A stretch of 7,366 nt of DNA from Deltaproteobacteria bacterium (GTDB lineage Bacteria > Desulfobacterota > Desulfobacteria > Desulfobacterales > ETH-SRB1): the NCBI GenBank assembly GCA_030627475.1, contig DAOURZ010000060.1:1-7366 (forward strand), written 5' to 3'. Below the pieces are notes generated by a model. That model saw only the letters and a list, made by a program, of their open reading frames with translations, was not told where the DNA came from and did not search any database. Positions 1-5,458 of the stretch are shown here, in pieces. Positions within the stretch are counted from its first letter, which is position 1, and every line of letters begins with the position of its first letter. The translations under genes were made by a program, and so were the position numbers.

Positions 1-28
1 ACTGTTAAATCAAAAAGACGCTTAATAT

Positions 29-1104
29 TCATTTATTACAAGCCTTCTCCAGAAAAGAAACCAGGCTGTCAGCTAAATCCTGCCTTGAAAATTGGGATAT
101 GGCCAGCTTGCGGGCGTTGATTCCCATTTCTTTCCTTTTTTCAGGATTATCCGCCAGTTCAATCAAGGCGTTTGCAAATGCTTCAGGATCTTCGGGCGGA
201 ACTGCCACACCACATTGATTTTGAATTATAATCTCTTTCAGCCACCTGGAATAGTTGTTTAAAACCGGAAGTCCGATGGAAATGTAATCAAAAAATTTAT
301 TCGGTGATGTTCCATAGTAAAAAGCCGGTACATTATCAAGGATCATCATTCCCACGTCAACCTGCTGAAGCAACTCAGCCAGTTGAATCTTGGGAATCGG
401 ATCAATAAATATGCAATTGTTTAACTCTCTATCAAAAGCTTTTTGCTTCAACTCAGGCTTAAGTTTACCATCACCAACAAAAAGCAGATAAATGTCAGCC
501 CTGCCCTTTTCTTTTAAAACACTGGCAACATCCAGGACTGCATCAAGACCATTGGCAATACCATGAGCGCCAGTAAAAATGCATCGGAAACTATCTTCAG
601 GAAGCCCTGCAAGCAGTTTTGAACTGTTTTTAGCATCAGTCTTTCCAGGCTTGAATATATCAAGATCACAGCCGTTGGGAACTCCGGCCAGAGATCCCTC
701 ACTTCAAAAACAAATCGTTTTCCCGGTTTCATTATTCGCATCACAATTCCGGGTATCCCTGCTGTAAGCGGAGTGGAAGTGGCAAAAAGCACGTCATATT
801 TTTCTTTCCAGGCAATAAAAGTGCTCCTGAAAGCATACTTGAAAAAAATCAATGCCCGGTTCATCAGGCTGTCATAGTTGGAATATTCCAGATTAATCTC
901 AATGACATCTATGCCATCCACGATTCCTCTTCGCATACCATTTTCAGACTTTCCCACAAGACCCGTCCTGGCCATAAATCCTGATCCGCAAACCATTGTA
1001 ACCTGATGACCATGGTCAATAAGCCTTTTGGCCATTTCATAGGATCTGGTTCCTGTGGATCCTTGAGGCGTTGAAAAATGCTGGTGAAAATATAATATAT
1101 GCAT
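29..1104 (-). pseudogene. WbuB-like family 4 glycosyltransferase, internally deleted and frameshifted
   Basis: This is a cytoplasmic or membrane-associated GT-B enzyme that would add a sugar during polysaccharide repeat-unit assembly. The first frame (1104 down to about 682) starts MHILYFHQHFSTPQGSTGTR and runs to FEVRDLWPE at residues 133-141, the typical N-terminal domain of WbuB-like proteins. It continues out of frame and stops near 514. The second frame resumes at about 682 with VPNGCDLDIFKPG, the usual start of the C-terminal donor-binding domain. It carries LLFVGDGKLKPEL and GTSPNKFFDYISIGLP (the donor-site loop) and ends at 29. Family members normally have several tens of residues between DLWPE and the NGCD motif, and these are absent here, so this is an internal deletion and not a single-base slip. 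The remainder sums to about 357 codons against about 400 usual. The start lies 16 bases after the heparinase stop, with no clear ribosome-binding site, so coupling is possible. Family assignment is firm; the transferred sugar is unknown. Confidence 0.85.
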
Positions 1105-1111
1105 GAAAAAA

Positions 1112-1139
1112 TTTTAAGTTTTAAGTATTAGGTTTTAAG
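1112..1139. repeat. CTTAAAA heptamer array over the heparinase stop codon
   Basis: Four head-to-tail 7-base units lie here. On the plus strand they read TTTTAAG, TTTTAAG, TATTAGG and TTTTAAG. Three are identical and one differs at two bases. The array spans the last codons and stop codon (1121-1123) of the heparinase gene and most of the 16-base gap before the glycosyltransferase start. The terminal residues NLKPNT are therefore encoded by the repeat. Function unknown. Confidence 0.7.
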
Positions 1140-3016
1140 TTAATTTCGGTTATCAATGTTGCTGGCTTGGTTTTTATGCTTACTTCCAGAACCGGGAGTT
1201 CTGTTTTTCTTAGATAGTGACGTGATTCCCATCCCTTTACCAACTCCAACCGGCGAATTGTTTTATCAGAACATATCTCAATTTTAACACCAGATCCCTC
1301 ACAAACATTTCCCGACAAAGACCACTCACCCGGCTTGAGACGCCATCGTAACACTGCATTATTTTCAAATCCGTCTATCTCATCTATTATCTGCCACACA
1401 TTGTTTTTCACTTTTATGGTGCGTTTGTGTCGGCAACCACAAAAATCCTGACAGGAAGCAGACCAAAATAGAAGACCGTCTTCTTGAACAACTTTATTAT
1501 CAAAAATCCCTTTTGACCATGATCCAAACAAAAAGCGCCCCACTCTCGGCATTTGATTTCGATCATCAAACTGGACAGTATTGTGTGACCGGGTTCCTGA
1601 AAAATAATCAAGCCACTCAGAATCAGTATTATAACTAAAGGTGCCGCCATCCCGGAGGATATTTTCACCTTTGTGCCAAAAATCAAAATGAAGGGAGTCT
1701 GCATGACTTGGCCGGAAACGGAACACAGGAAAACAAACAATGCCCCATGTCCTGCTGTCAGGAGTTGTCAGCTTTGCATAACCGCCATCTGCAAACACAT
1801 GCGATCTGTTAAAAGTGTCTTTTGTTTCCTCAACATCATCCAGACCAAGCCATCTCAGGCAGTCATCCCACACGCCTGCTCCGTATGCACGACAACCAGA
1901 AAACAATGCGGACGCCAACTGAACGGATGGCCGATAATCCCGATATGGAGTATTTGTCAACAAAAAGAGCCTGGCCCCGTCATTGGCGCCAAGATTGGGT
2001 GCATCCCCTGAAAGAAATTCTGTCATCTGAAAGAGCCAATTTGTTGCAGCCCCGGCTTTTCCATAAAAATTTAAAGAAAAAAAAGGTTGATCTATTTCGC
2101 GCCTCCAGAATTCAACCATTGACAACATATCAAGCGCCAGACGGTGATAGTTGACTGAATATTGTGAAAAACTCCCATCCTTTTCTATCAGACGGTTCAC
2201 CCTGTCTTCCAGCAAGATCCGCCCTTTTTGCACCCAATAACCAGCCTTTCTCAAAACATGCGGATCACTGCTTACCATTTCAAGCCATGCCCCGCCGACA
2301 AACAACCCTGCTGCTTCGCTCACCCCGTGATTATTATCCTGGGCAACGGCATAGCGCACCGTCGGAGCGATACGGCTGCAATGTTCGAATACAAAACGAA
2401 TCAATCCGGAGGCAGGTAATTTATGCTGGTTAAGCAAAAATGCCGCAAGCAACGCCTGCAGCATTCGAATAGCGGCTTCCTGCCCGCATTTCCAATTCGG
2501 CCCCAGGTTCAGCGGATTCTTATCCGTCCAGTCACCTGCCCATTTATTTAATACCGAGAGGTATTTTTCAGCTCCGGTTATACGGTATGCTCTTGCAAAA
2601 ACCAGCGCCCAGTCAAACCGTGAGGCCTCCCAGATAATCTTGATGTCTCCCACTTCATCGCTAAAATCAGGCAGCCTTGACCAGTGTAAATCAACATCAG
2701 GACATCTCTTTTGAGATACAGGATTTAAAAACCAGTCAGGAGGAGAACCGACATTATATTGCCGGTCTGAAAAATAAAAAATATCCCCTTTAAGCTGATC
2801 TTCAGCAAAATCAACAACTCCGGATTCCGGAACAGGACAGGATAAATCTTTGATTAAATGGCAAGAGCTATGAAACAACGGATCATGATACCTCTTTCCT
2901 TCAGGCATCACCTTTTTGATCAATCCGCTTGCAAGCGCCAGCCTGTACCCCGCCACATTTGCAAACCCTAACCTGGACAGAAGAGGCAGTAATAATTTTA
3001 TTTTATTCAACATCAT
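1121..3016 (-). CDS. Heparinase II/III-like polysaccharide lyase
   Basis: This is a predicted polysaccharide lyase that cleaves uronic-acid-containing or similar acidic polymers by beta-elimination. From the start used here it has 631 residues, full length for the family. The N-terminal alpha-barrel part holds KIIWEASRFDW (126-136), NWKCGQEAAIR (174-184), NNHG (228-231) and YSVNYHR (286-292). The C-terminal beta-sandwich part (heparinase II/III-like domain) holds RPSHADSLHFDFW (435-447), GGTFSYN (457-463) and GTRSHNTV (474-481). By analogy with PL12/PL17 lyases, N229, H230, Y290 and H438 fit the catalytic Asn, His, Tyr and His. There is no convincing signal peptide. An ATG at 3070 gives 18 more residues, but most of them come from an intergenic repeat (3021-3053), so I prefer 3016 or 3013; no start has a good ribosome-binding site. 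It lies between an epimerase relic and a WbuB-like gene, suggesting polymer trimming or turnover. It is the only gene of its group without a lesion. Confidence 0.9.
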   Translation of the reverse strand: MMLNKIKLLLPLLSRLGFANVAGYRLALASGLIKKVMPEGKRYHDPLFHSSCHLIKDLSCPVPESGVVDFAEDQLKGDIFYFSDRQYNVGSPPDWFLNPVSQKRCPDVDLHWSRLPDFSDEVGDIKIIWEASRFDWALVFARAYRITGAEKYLSVLNKWAGDWTDKNPLNLGPNWKCGQEAAIRMLQALLAAFLLNQHKLPASGLIRFVFEHCSRIAPTVRYAVAQDNNHGVSEAAGLFVGGAWLEMVSSDPHVLRKAGYWVQKGRILLEDRVNRLIEKDGSFSQYSVNYHRLALDMLSMVEFWRREIDQPFFSLNFYGKAGAATNWLFQMTEFLSGDAPNLGANDGARLFLLTNTPYRDYRPSVQLASALFSGCRAYGAGVWDDCLRWLGLDDVEETKDTFNRSHVFADGGYAKLTTPDSRTWGIVCFPVFRFRPSHADSLHFDFWHKGENILRDGGTFSYNTDSEWLDYFSGTRSHNTVQFDDRNQMPRVGRFLFGSWSKGIFDNKVVQEDGLLFWSASCQDFCGCRHKRTIKVKNNVWQIIDEIDGFENNAVLRWRLKPGEWSLSGNVCEGSGVKIEICSDKTIRRLELVKGWESRHYLRKTELPVLEVSIKTKPATLITEINLKPNT

Positions 3017-3020
3017 AATA

Positions 3021-3053
3021 ATCAGCCGCAGATAAACGCAGATAAACGCTATT
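3021..3053 (-). repeat. AGCCGCAGATAAACGC-type dispersed repeat, copy 1
   Basis: The plus strand reads ATCAGCCGCAGATAAACGC followed by a second CAGATAAACGC, so it is internally repetitive. It lies just upstream of the preferred heparinase start. Bases 3024-3043 match the reverse complement of 3158-3177 at 18 of 20 positions, so the two copies form an inverted pair. A third relative lies at 4057-4092. Confidence 0.75.
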
Positions 3054-3073
3054 TTTTTATAGTTCACCATAGA

Positions 3074-3100
3074 CTACTTATATTTCTTTGTTAAAGTCAT
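3074..3100 (-). other. Possible 8-residue leader ORF upstream of the heparinase gene
   Basis: A GAGGA ribosome-binding site (3105-3109) stands four bases before an ATG at 3100 that opens a tiny reading frame, MTLTKKYK, ending in TAG at 3074. The alternative heparinase ATG at 3070 begins three bases after this stop. Termination-reinitiation could therefore couple the two. It may equally be the leftover start of a lost gene. No homology can be judged at this length. Confidence 0.25.
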
Positions 3101-3157
3101 TTCGTCCTCATTCCTTAATCTACGGCCATTAATCTTTTTTTCTTTCTATATAAATAT

Positions 3158-3177
3158 ATCCGCGTTCATCTGCGGCT
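3158..3177 (+). repeat. AGCCGCAGAT-type dispersed repeat, inverted copy 2
   Basis: On the minus strand it reads AGCCGCAGATGAACGCGGAT, the inverted partner of 3024-3043 (18 of 20 identical). The TGA within it (3166-3168) is the stop codon of the original epimerase reading frame, so the last residues SRR come from the repeat. If transcribed, the two arms could pair across about 114 bases. Confidence 0.75.
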
Positions 3178-3340
3178 AACAAGAACTTCCACAATCCTCT
3201 CCGCAGCTCTGCCATCCCACAGCTCCGGTGTGAACCAGTTTATATTTGAGATTTGAATCGTTTTTAGACTCTATTGCCCGTATTATGGGAGCAATCTTCA
3301 TGAAATTAGGTCTTGCGCCTACAACAAGCAGTATCTTCAT
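3166..3340 (-). pseudogene. wecB: UDP-GlcNAc 2-epimerase (non-hydrolysing) relic, only the two ends remain
   Basis: An intact enzyme interconverts UDP-GlcNAc and UDP-ManNAc and is about 360-380 residues long. Here the first 39 residues survive: MKILLVVGARPNF, then KIAPIIRAIES, ending KLVHTG. They include the conserved GARPNFMK loop. The sequence then jumps, in another frame, to TPELWDGRAAERIVEVLVSRR and a stop at 3166, which is the typical C-terminal end of this family (P-LWDGKAAERI). The missing centre is about 320 codons and includes all catalytic residues. The junction lies at 3224-3232, where CACACCGG fits both the HTG codons and the TPE codons. Read without correction, the fused frame gives a 54-residue peptide ending at 3176. 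The start at 3340 is supported by AAGGA (3346-3350). An upstream extension to 3379 has no support. The product cannot be active. Confidence 0.85.
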
Positions 3341-3402
3341 TTTTATCCTTCGTACTTTTATAGCATACCAGTTTTCCAATTATTTTTTTGATCAATTTTC
3401 GA

Positions 3403-3449
3403 CAATATGATATATTGACAAAACGTCATAATGAAAATATATTGTTTTC
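3403..3449 (+). promoter_or_regulatory. Promoter and candidate operators of the first TA module
   Basis: TTGACA at 3415-3420 and TATATT at 3438-3443 are separated by 17 bases, a near-consensus sigma-70 promoter. An inverted repeat, CAATAT-GAT-ATATTG (3403-3417), overlaps the -35 box. A second, GAAAA with TTTTC (3433-3449), brackets the -10 box. ATATATTG occurs directly repeated at 3410 and 3437. Such sites fit autorepression by the antitoxin or the TA complex, which is inference. A ribosome-binding site, AAGGGGA (3484-3490), precedes the ATG at 3496. Confidence 0.6.
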
Positions 3450-3495
3450 AGGTCTGTATCCAAAACATAACATATTCATAAAAAAGGGGATTATT

Positions 3496-3759
3496 ATGCT
3501 TGTAACTATTGACAAAAGAGGCAGCATCAGTTTACCTGCTTCAATAAGAAAGGATTTTGGGATCAAACCCGGCACCCATCTTGAACTTTCAGTGGAAGCC
3601 GGCGGTGCAATACACCTTTACCCTGTTGAGTTTTATCGAACAATAAAACTCAATAATTCCGGTTTATTAAAATTAAAGGAAGCCAGGGACTCGGAAACAG
3701 GTAAACTCCCGGATTGGTTTGAAGAGGAACGCAGCAATGCCGGCATTGATTCCGAATAA
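3496..3759 (+). CDS. AbrB/MazE/SpoVT-type antitoxin
   Basis: This is a likely antitoxin and DNA-binding autorepressor of 87 residues. Residues 1-45 form the swapped-hairpin AbrB domain, with MLVTIDKRGSISLPASIRKD and GIKPGTHLELSVE. The charged tail, including KLPDWFEEERS (70-80), would wrap the toxin. The reading frame is open back to 3388, but ATG 3496 is chosen because AAGGGGA stands five bases upstream and the AbrB fold starts there. It overlaps the downstream toxin gene by 23 bases, so the two are co-transcribed and probably translationally coupled. It is divergent from the epimerase relic. AbrB-type antitoxins usually pair with MazF, but the PrlF-YhaV pair is a precedent for an AbrB-type antitoxin with a RelE-superfamily toxin. 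Confidence 0.85.
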   Translation: MLVTIDKRGSISLPASIRKDFGIKPGTHLELSVEAGGAIHLYPVEFYRTIKLNNSGLLKLKEARDSETGKLPDWFEEERSNAGIDSE

Positions 3760-4039
3760 AAAATTTATTTCTGATTTGAAAAAATTTAAACATCAGAAAG
3801 CATTACTGAAAAAAATTGCTAAAACCGTAAATTTTCTCGAAGAAAATCCCCGTCATCCCGGCTTGAGGATTGAGCGCATCACGAATGACCCAACAGCGTG
3901 GTCTGTCCGTGTTGACAAGAAGTATAGAATTTCATTTGAGCCAATGTCTTTCTTAACAACCGGTTCTCCGGATTGGACATCCCAACTTAAACTCCTGCGT
4001 ATTCTTGACCATGATGATCTTTACAAAACGCCTCGTTAA
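3737..4039 (+). CDS. RelE/ParE-superfamily toxin
   Basis: This is a predicted small toxin of 100 residues, probably an mRNA interferase acting at the ribosome. A gyrase-directed ParE role cannot be excluded. The fold signature is visible: two N-terminal helices (LKKFKHQKALLKKIAKTVNFL, about residues 14-34), then PGLRIERIT (41-49), the strand WSVRVDKKYRISFE (55-68) with basic residues, and a final strand with acidic end LKLLRILDHDDLY (84-96). ATG 3737 is preferred to the TTG at 3719 because AGAGGA (3723-3728) is spaced eight bases from it. The gene starts inside the antitoxin gene. The insert FLTTGSPDW (72-80) before the last strand is longer than in minimal RelE proteins. No frameshift is seen, so the module is probably functional. 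Confidence 0.8.
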   Translation: MPALIPNKKFISDLKKFKHQKALLKKIAKTVNFLEENPRHPGLRIERITNDPTAWSVRVDKKYRISFEPMSFLTTGSPDWTSQLKLLRILDHDDLYKTPR

Positions 4040-4056
4040 TTGAGATCTTCTGCTTT

Positions 4057-4140
4057 AATCTGTGTTTATCTGCGTGCATCTGTGGCTGATTAATCTTTTT
4101 ATCCTTGCGACTTTTTGCGGCTATTAATCTGCGAAAATCC
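4057..4140 (-). repeat. Dispersed word-repeat tract between the TA modules
   Basis: Bases 4057-4092, read on the minus strand, give ATCAGCCACAGATGCACGC and then AGATAAACACAGATT, a divergent third copy of the AGCCGCAGAT family seen at 3021 and 3158. Next to it lie CTTGCGACTTTTTGCGGC (about 4103-4121) and ATCTGCGAAAATCCGCAC (about 4127-4144), related words. The rest of the 283-base gap (4040-4322) holds AT-rich sequence and the control region of the next module, with no gene. Confidence 0.6.
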
Positions 4141-4229
4141 GCACCTTTTATAAATAAAGACAGCTCGACAACTCAATGGTTAATATTTAAAATGCGACCC
4201 CGTTGGTTTTCCCAAAAGAGTTTCACAAG

Positions 4230-4317
4230 TTGACAACGTCCACCAAGTATACGTTGACTTTATAAGTCAATGACTATTTAAATAATTTTAAATATTATAA
4301 CAACAATTAAAAGGAGG
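4230..4317 (+). promoter_or_regulatory. Candidate promoter and operator palindromes of the second TA module
   Basis: A perfect inverted repeat TTGACTT-TAT-AAGTCAA (4254-4270) is followed by ATTTAAA-TAAT-TTTAAAT (4276-4293). TTGACT at 4254 can serve as a -35 box with AT-rich -10 candidates at about 4275-4283. TTGACA at 4230 is an alternative. Phd/YefM antitoxins typically repress their own operon through such paired palindromes, so these are proposed operators. AAGGAGG (4311-4317) five bases before the ATG is a very strong ribosome-binding site, fitting high antitoxin synthesis. Confidence 0.55.
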
Positions 4318-4322
4318 CATTC

Positions 4323-4571
4323 ATGCAGATTGACAGCTACATAGCCGTCACTAAAGCCAAGGCCAAGCTGCTTGACATGATACAGAACATCGACGACAGG
4401 TATGACACAATAGCTATTACTAAAAATGGCATACCGAAGGCCGTTATAATGTCCATTGAACAATACGAGGCAATGTGCGAGACTATGGCAATCATGGCAG
4501 ACCAGGATATGATGAAACAGATGCGGGCTTCAATAAAAGACATGCAAGAAAAAAAACATTGGTTGACTTAG
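4323..4571 (+). CDS. Phd/YefM-family antitoxin
   Basis: This 82-residue antitoxin has the Phd/YefM N-terminal DNA-binding fold. SYIAVTKAKAKLLDMIQNI (5-23) is the first strand and helix. YDTIAITKNGIPKAVIMS (27-44) contains the family hallmark TKNG-P-AV. SIEQYEAM (44-51) ends the domain. The C-terminal part (52-82) is methionine-rich, charged and probably disordered until bound to the toxin. A consensus ribosome-binding site stands five bases before the start, and the RelE gene begins 13 bases after the stop. The encoded pair should neutralise the toxin and repress the operon from the palindromes at 4254-4293. Its direction is opposite to the surrounding sugar genes. Confidence 0.9.
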   Translation: MQIDSYIAVTKAKAKLLDMIQNIDDRYDTIAITKNGIPKAVIMSIEQYEAMCETMAIMADQDMMKQMRASIKDMQEKKHWLT

Positions 4572-4584
4572 AGGACATTCTTTA

Positions 4585-4863
4585 ATGTACCGAGTCAAAT
4601 TAACACCTACCACTGGCCGAATGTTCAACAGCCTGCACCCAACAGTAAAAAAACGACTTAAATCAATACTCAAAGGACTTTACGAAAACCCGTATCTTGG
4701 AAAGGAGTTGCGGGACGAACTGATCGACTTCAGGTCATTAAAAATAAAACGCTACCGAGCAATATATCAAATTGACAACAGAAATAAAGAGGCCATTATA
4801 TATGCGGTTGGACACCGTAGGGATATTTATGAGATAGTCACTAAACTTGTAACGAAACACTGA
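4585..4863 (+). CDS. RelE-family mRNA interferase toxin
   Basis: This 92-residue toxin is expected to cleave mRNA in the ribosomal A site. Features in order: strand YRVKLTP (2-8), helices with HPTVKKRLKSILKGL (18-32), ENPYLGKELRDEL (34-46), the strand LKIKRYRAIYQID (52-64) with catalytic-type basic residues, and the C-terminal AVGHRRDIYE (74-83), a close match to the usual GHR-DVY ending of active RelE proteins. GAGGA (4571-4575) lies nine bases before the ATG. The stop codon TGA (4861-4863) is also the first three bases of a TGACCTC heptamer array. The unknown minus-strand gene at 5289-5023 converges on it. Length and motifs indicate an intact toxin. Confidence 0.9.
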   Translation: MYRVKLTPTTGRMFNSLHPTVKKRLKSILKGLYENPYLGKELRDELIDFRSLKIKRYRAIYQIDNRNKEAIIYAVGHRRDIYEIVTKLVTKH

Positions 4864-4952
4864 CCTCCAACCTCCGCCTTCCGACCTCTGTCTTTGACCT
4901 CCTTGGCACGGCGTAGCATTGCGTAGATGGCTGATCTCCGTCCTCTGTCCTT
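4861..4952. repeat. Pyrimidine-rich TGACCTC heptamer arrays
   Basis: Five in-phase 7-base units begin at 4861 (TGACCTC, CAACCTC, CGCCTTC, CGACCTC, TGTCTTT), followed one base early by TGACCTC at 4895. A second patch at 4932-4952 reads TGATCTC, CGTCCTC, TGTCCTT. The first unit supplies the toxin stop codon. The remaining gap to 5022 contains further words such as TTTGCGTCTCTTGTGCC and no gene. I see no hairpin terminator. Confidence 0.6.
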
Positions 4953-5022
4953 TATCTTTGCGTCTCTTGTGCCTTTTTGTTTACCCAGTTCAATCTCTGT
5001 TGCCCTTATTTAACCGGGGCGG

Positions 5023-5289
5023 CTAATTCTTTTCTTTCTTTCTTCTTTCCTGAGCAACCTTCTCTAAAATCTCCTGAGCAAACTCTTTTATATTCTCAGT
5101 ATCATACTTTTTTAGAATAGAGCACGCCGCCTCTCCTGAAAGACGTTCCCAATGAAGCATTTTCTTTATTCCTTCATCAAAAATATTTGAAAGATATTTT
5201 TTATCAACATTATAGAGATCAAGGACAGCTATGGTTCTTACATTCCAATCACTAAATTTGGGAGGAACGTTATAATAAAAGTACCCCAT
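5023..5289 (-). CDS. Unrecognised 88-residue protein
   Basis: I do not recognise this protein. It begins MGYFYYNVPPKFSDWNVRTI and has an aromatic, polar N-terminal part, a middle segment with IFDEGIKKMLHWERL (36-50), and a lysine- and glutamate-rich helical tail from about residue 55 ending RRKKEKN. There is no signal peptide or membrane segment. An in-frame TAA stands a few codons upstream, so ATG 5289 is the first possible start, but no good ribosome-binding site precedes it. It converges on the RelE toxin gene and sits 164 bases past the sugar transferase gene, separated by repeats. It could be a late member of the island carrying the TA modules, or a fragment of a larger gene. Reading-frame integrity over 88 codons supports it as real only moderately. 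Confidence 0.5.
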   Translation of the reverse strand: MGYFYYNVPPKFSDWNVRTIAVLDLYNVDKKYLSNIFDEGIKKMLHWERLSGEAACSILKKYDTENIKEFAQEILEKVAQERRKKEKN

Positions 5290-5380
5290 TCTGAGTGGTT
5301 ATGGAAATTCACTCAATCCAAACCTGATACTTGGTGAACTCATTTGAAAATTCCTCGGTCCCATAGATTATTTTTTATTT

Positions 5381-5458
5381 TTGCGACCTTATCAATTTTC
5401 GTGTTCGTTCGTGCAATTCGTGGACAATCCCTTTTTGCATCCTTCTTTACGTCTTAGC
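5381..5458. repeat. Composite dispersed repeats after the sugar transferase gene
   Basis: Three repeat words follow each other on the plus strand: TTTTTGCGACCTTATC (about 5380-5395), GTTCGTTCGTGCAATTCGTG (5403-5422, the ATTCGTG family also found at 7269-7337), and TTCTTTACGTCTTAGCGCC (about 5443-5461). On the minus strand the last reads GGCGCTAAGACGTAAAG, and its TAA (5454-5456) is the stop codon of the sugar transferase gene. Confidence 0.55.

Noticed and set aside
579..767. Plus-strand 62-codon frame
   Set aside because: It is antisense to the glycosyltransferase remnant and has no domain or ribosome-binding site.
1414..2433. Several 60-110 codon open frames on both strands within this range
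   Set aside because: They overlap the strongly supported heparinase gene, have no recognisable domains and lack ribosome-binding sites. They are shadows.
3341..3379. Thirteen extra N-terminal residues on the epimerase relic
   Set aside because: The family begins MKILLVVGARPN, and AAGGA lies correctly before the ATG at 3340.
3388..3495. N-terminal extension of the AbrB-type antitoxin
   Set aside because: The extension covers the promoter and has no fold. The ATG at 3496 has a good ribosome-binding site and begins the AbrB domain.
3021..4140. AGCCGCAGAT repeats as a CRISPR array
   Set aside because: Copies are few, divergent, in mixed orientation and irregularly spaced, with no cas genes.
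4278..4543. Minus-strand frames including a hydrophobic, membrane-like 68-residue translation
   Set aside because: They are antisense to the clear Phd/YefM antitoxin. The hydrophobicity arises from reading its Met- and Ile-rich codons backwards.
4864..5022. A terminator between the convergent toxin gene and the unknown gene
   Set aside because: No GC-rich stem followed by a T run was found. The T-rich stretches are parts of the word repeats.
4241..5336. CACCAAGTAT at 4241 and its reverse complement at 5327 as the ends of an inserted element
   Set aside because: Ten-base inverted matches are expected by chance in a window of this size, and no flanking duplication was seen.
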